Shown here one piece after another: positions 33,457-35,629 of a stretch of DNA of 35,629 bases. Numbering within the stretch: the first letter of the stretch is position 1; every line of letters starts with the position of its first letter. Below the pieces are notes generated by a model. The model saw only the letters and a list, made by a program, of their open reading frames with translations, made no database searches and was not told the origin of the DNA. The translations under genes were made by a program, and so were the position numbers. The stretch spans positions 1 to 35,629 of the forward strand of contig JAGUZN010000339.1 in assembly GCA_020060775.1 (NCBI GenBank), written 5' to 3'. The stretch comes from Armatimonadota bacterium (GTDB taxonomy: Bacteria; Armatimonadota; Hebobacteria; CAIYQO01).

Positions 33457-33465
33457 ATTGTAGCA
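33457..33465 (-). promoter_or_regulatory. Extended -10 promoter candidate for the desaturase
   Basis: On the minus strand TGC-TACAAT fits an extended -10 element, with no good -35. Transcription would begin near 33450, giving a leader of about 180 bases that includes the nine-codon frame. The rest of the 307 bases between that frame and the P-type ATPase relic (33313-33619) shows no gene. Confidence 0.3.
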
Positions 33466-33619
33466 AGTTGGCGCGGCCGAGCGTTGTCGCTTTGCGTGCG
33501 AAACTCTGGTCGGTGGAACGATGCAGGGACATGGGAATCAATACGAGCCGTGGTGTAGATCGGGAGGACAGAGCATTCGTCTCGTGTCACATCATGGGAT
33601 CGAGACATCTGTGTCTGGA

Positions 33620-33904
33620 TCATTCGTGTGCAGTCTGCCGGAAAGCCTTTCGGCGGCGTATCCACTTGTCGATTTCGACGATGCCGATAATGGCCACGGC
33701 GATGGCGCCGGCATCGAGCCATGACACCCATGGAACCGGCCTCGTCTGGAATAGACGTTGCATGATGGGGGTGTAGACGACTAAGAGTTGCAGGAGGAGC
33801 ATCACTCCCGCCCCGCCGACGGCCCAGGGATTCGAGAACAGCCCGAGATGCCAGACAGGATAGAGCAGCGAACGGTTACAGAAGAGGTAGACATACTCCG
33901 ACAT
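33620..33904 (-). pseudogene. C-terminal remnant of a cation-transporting P-type ATPase
   Basis: The 94-codon frame reads YVYLFCNRSLLYPVW and LGLFSNPWAVGGAGVMLLLQ, then VVYTPIMQRLFQT. This is the last membrane region of Ca2+/H+-type P-type ATPases (YLFNCRSL...LGLFSNPW...MLALQL..TYxPxM..LF.T). The actuator, phosphorylation and nucleotide domains that should precede it are missing; the upstream sequence is unrelated. The first residues start inside the motif, so this is the 3' end of a deleted gene. Confidence 0.75.
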
Positions 33905-34557
33905 ATCCGCAGCCGCACCAGCAAGAGAGCGTCTCGTTCTATGTCAGGTCACGCGGTAACCACACGTCCCGCATCTCCAATCGAGCGAGATGCCTGGCAT
34001 GACTCATTGGGATACCGATGCGTGAAAACTATTCTGGAGGGAAGGTCATGGTATCACCCTACCATGGCGGAGATCCCAATATTTGAGTTCAACTGCCATC
34101 TATCCGGGGCTGGGGTTCACGAGCGCTGGCCCCGCAGTATCGAGCAGTCTCCGGTGCGTGGACGCCCATTATATAATAGTTAGTTAGTATTTTTACTGTT
34201 CTATGGTGTTCGGCAGCCAGGAGAGGAAACTCCACCCGCCCTTTACATCCACCCTTAACTGTTCGCTGCTACTCCATTCACCCTCTCTCCGCGCAAACTC
34301 TCGTTCGTGCAGTCGTAGTGAGAGTCTTCCCCTCCACCAATATCAGCTGATCAAACCGCCGCCGGGCGGTTTCTCAGCTTAGGCTAGGGAGAGGCCGAGA
34401 TGCGAATTTCTACGTTCAAACCGTCCTGCTGGGACACACGTGGATGGCAAAACCAGGGGACGAGGTGTCGCCGACCAGACCCCCAAAACGCCCAAAATCG
34501 GCTAATTCTCTCTCTGATTCTCCTTGACCTTCGGACTCATCCCATCCCGTCCAGAGG
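33905..34557. other. 653-base region without a recognisable gene
   Basis: No frame here shows family features or start signals. The region around 34190-34400 is AT-richer at first (TTATATAATAG) and then C/T-rich. It could be an untranslated leader or small RNA, but I see no known RNA family. It contains the palindrome ATCAGCTGAT (about 34342) and, just after it, the terminator-like hairpin described separately. It separates two gene relics and is probably degraded sequence. Confidence 0.4.
34353..34372 (+). terminator. Terminator-like GC hairpin
   Basis: AAACCGCC, a GCCG loop and GGCGGTTT form a perfect 8-bp stem followed by CTC rather than a long T-run; the last pairs are A-T, giving a short T3 at the end. 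It could end transcripts from either side. No complete gene lies directly before it. Confidence 0.4.
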
Positions 34558-34871
34558 TCAGCGTGCGGAGAGCACGCGCAGGCAGGGATATTGCGCAAGC
34601 ATGCGCTCGGCCAATGCGCGGCCGTTCATCTCGGCATTACCACATCCGTGAGCAGGAGCGCGATCGCTCCGGCATACGTTGCAGCGATGCGTAACGCCTC
34701 GCCAGGGGTGCGCGCGGCGAGGAGGTGGTAGCCCCGTTCAGGGAGGATGGATGCGGATAACTCCAGGAGGGCCTGGTCATCTTCAGCCAGCAAAATCGTT
34801 TCCGGCCCGCCATCAACCAGTGCCATTGTCGGCACCGGTTCGAGACGAGTGGATGATGTGCTGGATGCCAT
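34558..34871 (-). pseudogene. Frameshifted response-regulator receiver fragment
   Basis: The frame from 34871 encodes ETILLAEDDQALLELSASIL and LLLTDVVMPR, the first half of a CheY-type receiver with the acidic pair and the phospho-acceptor Asp. It then hits TGA. Shifting one base restores the family pattern (MNGRALAERMLAQYPCLRVL), which in turn stops shortly after, before the conserved Thr/Ser and Lys. The preceding TRLEPVP linker looks like the join between a kinase domain and a C-terminal receiver, so the relic may come from a hybrid kinase. Confidence 0.65.
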
Positions 34872-35019
34872 ATGGCGACATCACAGCCGAGCCCCATGCA
34901 TGTCCATGCCGATTTCCCGGGCTGTGACATGCACGCGCCAATTTCACCGGAGCTCGCTCACGCGCGAGGGCGTCACGGCGTGCTGAACGCGTTTAGCACC
35001 CATGTTCCACCCCCTGTCG

Positions 35020-35047
35020 TTGACAACCCCACCGCTTGGCGGATAAT
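35020..35047 (+). promoter_or_regulatory. Sigma-70-type promoter for the CBM9-like gene
   Basis: TTGACA (35020-35025) and GATAAT (35042-35047) are 16 bases apart, close to consensus. Transcription would start near 35054, leaving a leader of about 85 bases before the ATG at 35138. The sequence between the receiver relic and this promoter holds nothing else I can name. Confidence 0.55.
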
Positions 35048-35137
35048 GAGAATATCAACGGCATCCTTCCTCCGCCCCAGGTTCGGACGCCCCACTTTCG
35101 ACATACCTGCACTGCACGAGCAGGGGAGACACTAACT

Positions 35138-35629
35138 ATGCGTACACGTTCTCATGGATTTGTATGGGCGCTCTCGCTGTTCATTCTCGGGCTACTGGCG
35201 CCGTATACTGTTGCGGCAGAACCTGCAGCGTTGGATCGGCGCATGTACGGCATCGATGATCTGCCCAAACGGGTGGGCGTCGTGCAGACGTCAACGCCAC
35301 CCACCATTGACGGCATCATGGAGCCGGGCGAGTGGGAGGCGGCCGCCGCCATCACCGGACTCACCGTCGGCACCGTGTCGCTCTACCATTTCTGGGGCCT
35401 GCAGAATGTCGCCGGCGATCAGAGCACCTTCTGGATCACCTACGATGACGAGCACCTCTACGTCGCCCACCACAGCCCGCCACCCGCGCGCATTGCGGGC
35501 AATCAGGCGATGATCCCCATCATGCTCAAGCGCACGGAAACCGTGCACGACGGCTGCACCGATTTTGATGACAGCATCCGCATTTCCATCCAGGATCCCT
35601 ACCCCGGTGGGGACGAGTACTGGATCTAC
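35138..35629 (+). CDS. Secreted protein with CBM9/DOMON-like domain (partial, 3' end outside window)
   Basis: This frame has no stop before the window ends, so it is missing from the ORF track as a plus-strand gene. The 164 visible residues start with a signal peptide (WALSLFILGLLAPYTVA, cleavage after ...VAA). A domain follows with PPTIDGIMEPGEWEAAAAIT and FWITYDDEHLYVAHHS, the pattern of carbohydrate-binding family 9-like or DOMON-type beta-sandwich domains, which bind sugars or haem. It continues FDDSIRISIQDPYPGG. The ATG follows GGGGAG at about 11 bases. The full protein is probably larger, and an enzyme domain may follow. Confidence 0.8.
   Translation, partial: MRTRSHGFVWALSLFILGLLAPYTVAAEPAALDRRMYGIDDLPKRVGVVQTSTPPTIDGIMEPGEWEAAAAITGLTVGTVSLYHFWGLQNVAGDQSTFWITYDDEHLYVAHHSPPPARIAGNQAMIPIMLKRTETVHDGCTDFDDSIRISIQDPYPGGDEYWIY

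Noticed and set aside
33399-33776. 125-codon plus-strand ORF
   Set aside because: It runs across the desaturase upstream region and antisense to the P-type ATPase relic with no protein-like features.
34386-34480. Possible tRNA (GTTCAAACC-like stretch near 34430)
   Set aside because: No matching acceptor stem, anticodon arm or D-arm could be drawn around it.
1-35629. CRISPR array
   Set aside because: No series of regularly spaced direct repeats was seen anywhere in the window.

Overview
The window looks like chromosomal DNA of a diderm (outer-membrane) bacterium. It is moderately GC-rich, has clear GGAGG-type ribosome binding sites, and carries a TolC/adaptor/RND efflux system, which needs an outer membrane. 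I cannot assign a phylum. Copper-amine-oxidase-type stalk domains, a CBM9-like secreted protein, KaiC-like ATPases beside PAS histidine kinases, and a dispersed REP-like repeat suggest an environmental lineage rather than a well-studied proteobacterium. No rRNA, tRNA, CRISPR array or prophage was seen. All calls come from reading the sequence and from remembered family motifs; no database search was run.

Layout, left to right. (1) 1-4053: a probable insertion-sequence end, then an orphan single-chain restriction-modification enzyme (minus strand) that carries an in-frame palindromic repeat. (2) 4353-9304: a plus-strand operon of a cytosolic gamma-glutamyltransferase-family amidohydrolase (YwrD/HpxW-like), an LctP-type permease, a small membrane protein, an acetamidase/formamidase and a DUF202 protein. 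It reads as an uptake and hydrolysis unit for a small carboxylate or amide. (3) 9310-11451: a TauE/SafE exporter, then decayed pieces of an MscS channel and a Na+/Ca2+ exchanger. (4) 11452-18656 (minus): a heavy-metal RND efflux operon, TolC-like / His-Cys repeat protein / adaptor / RND pump, preceded by a small Cys-rich secreted protein with its own promoter. Three of these products carry conspicuous His/Cys clusters. The adaptor has about five ~48-residue repeats in its coiled coil.

(5) 18777-28876: a signalling island. On the minus strand are a broken PAS-protein relic, a PAS histidine kinase and a CheB-CheR-PAS fusion. Divergently, on the plus strand, are a two-domain KaiC-like ATPase, a pseudo-receiver/PAS histidine kinase, a histidine-kinase-like protein without its phospho-acceptor His, and an AI-2E-family membrane protein. 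The KaiC-like protein lacks the catalytic Glu pair in its first domain but keeps it in the second. (6) 28930-35629: a GlsB/YeaQ-type membrane protein with a decayed second copy, a large secreted stalk/Ig-domain protein, a desaturase translationally coupled to a zinc-ribbon protein, relics of a P-type ATPase and of a response regulator, and the start of a secreted CBM9-like protein that runs off the window.

The best candidates for something undescribed are the HxHxAGDxC repeat protein with the multi-hairpin adaptor in the metal operon, the asymmetric KaiC-like/pseudokinase module, and the GGT-family/LctP/formamidase operon. Several gene relics (MscS, exchanger, PAS protein, GlsB, P-type ATPase, response regulator, possible radical-SAM stub) show repeated local deletion and frameshifting.
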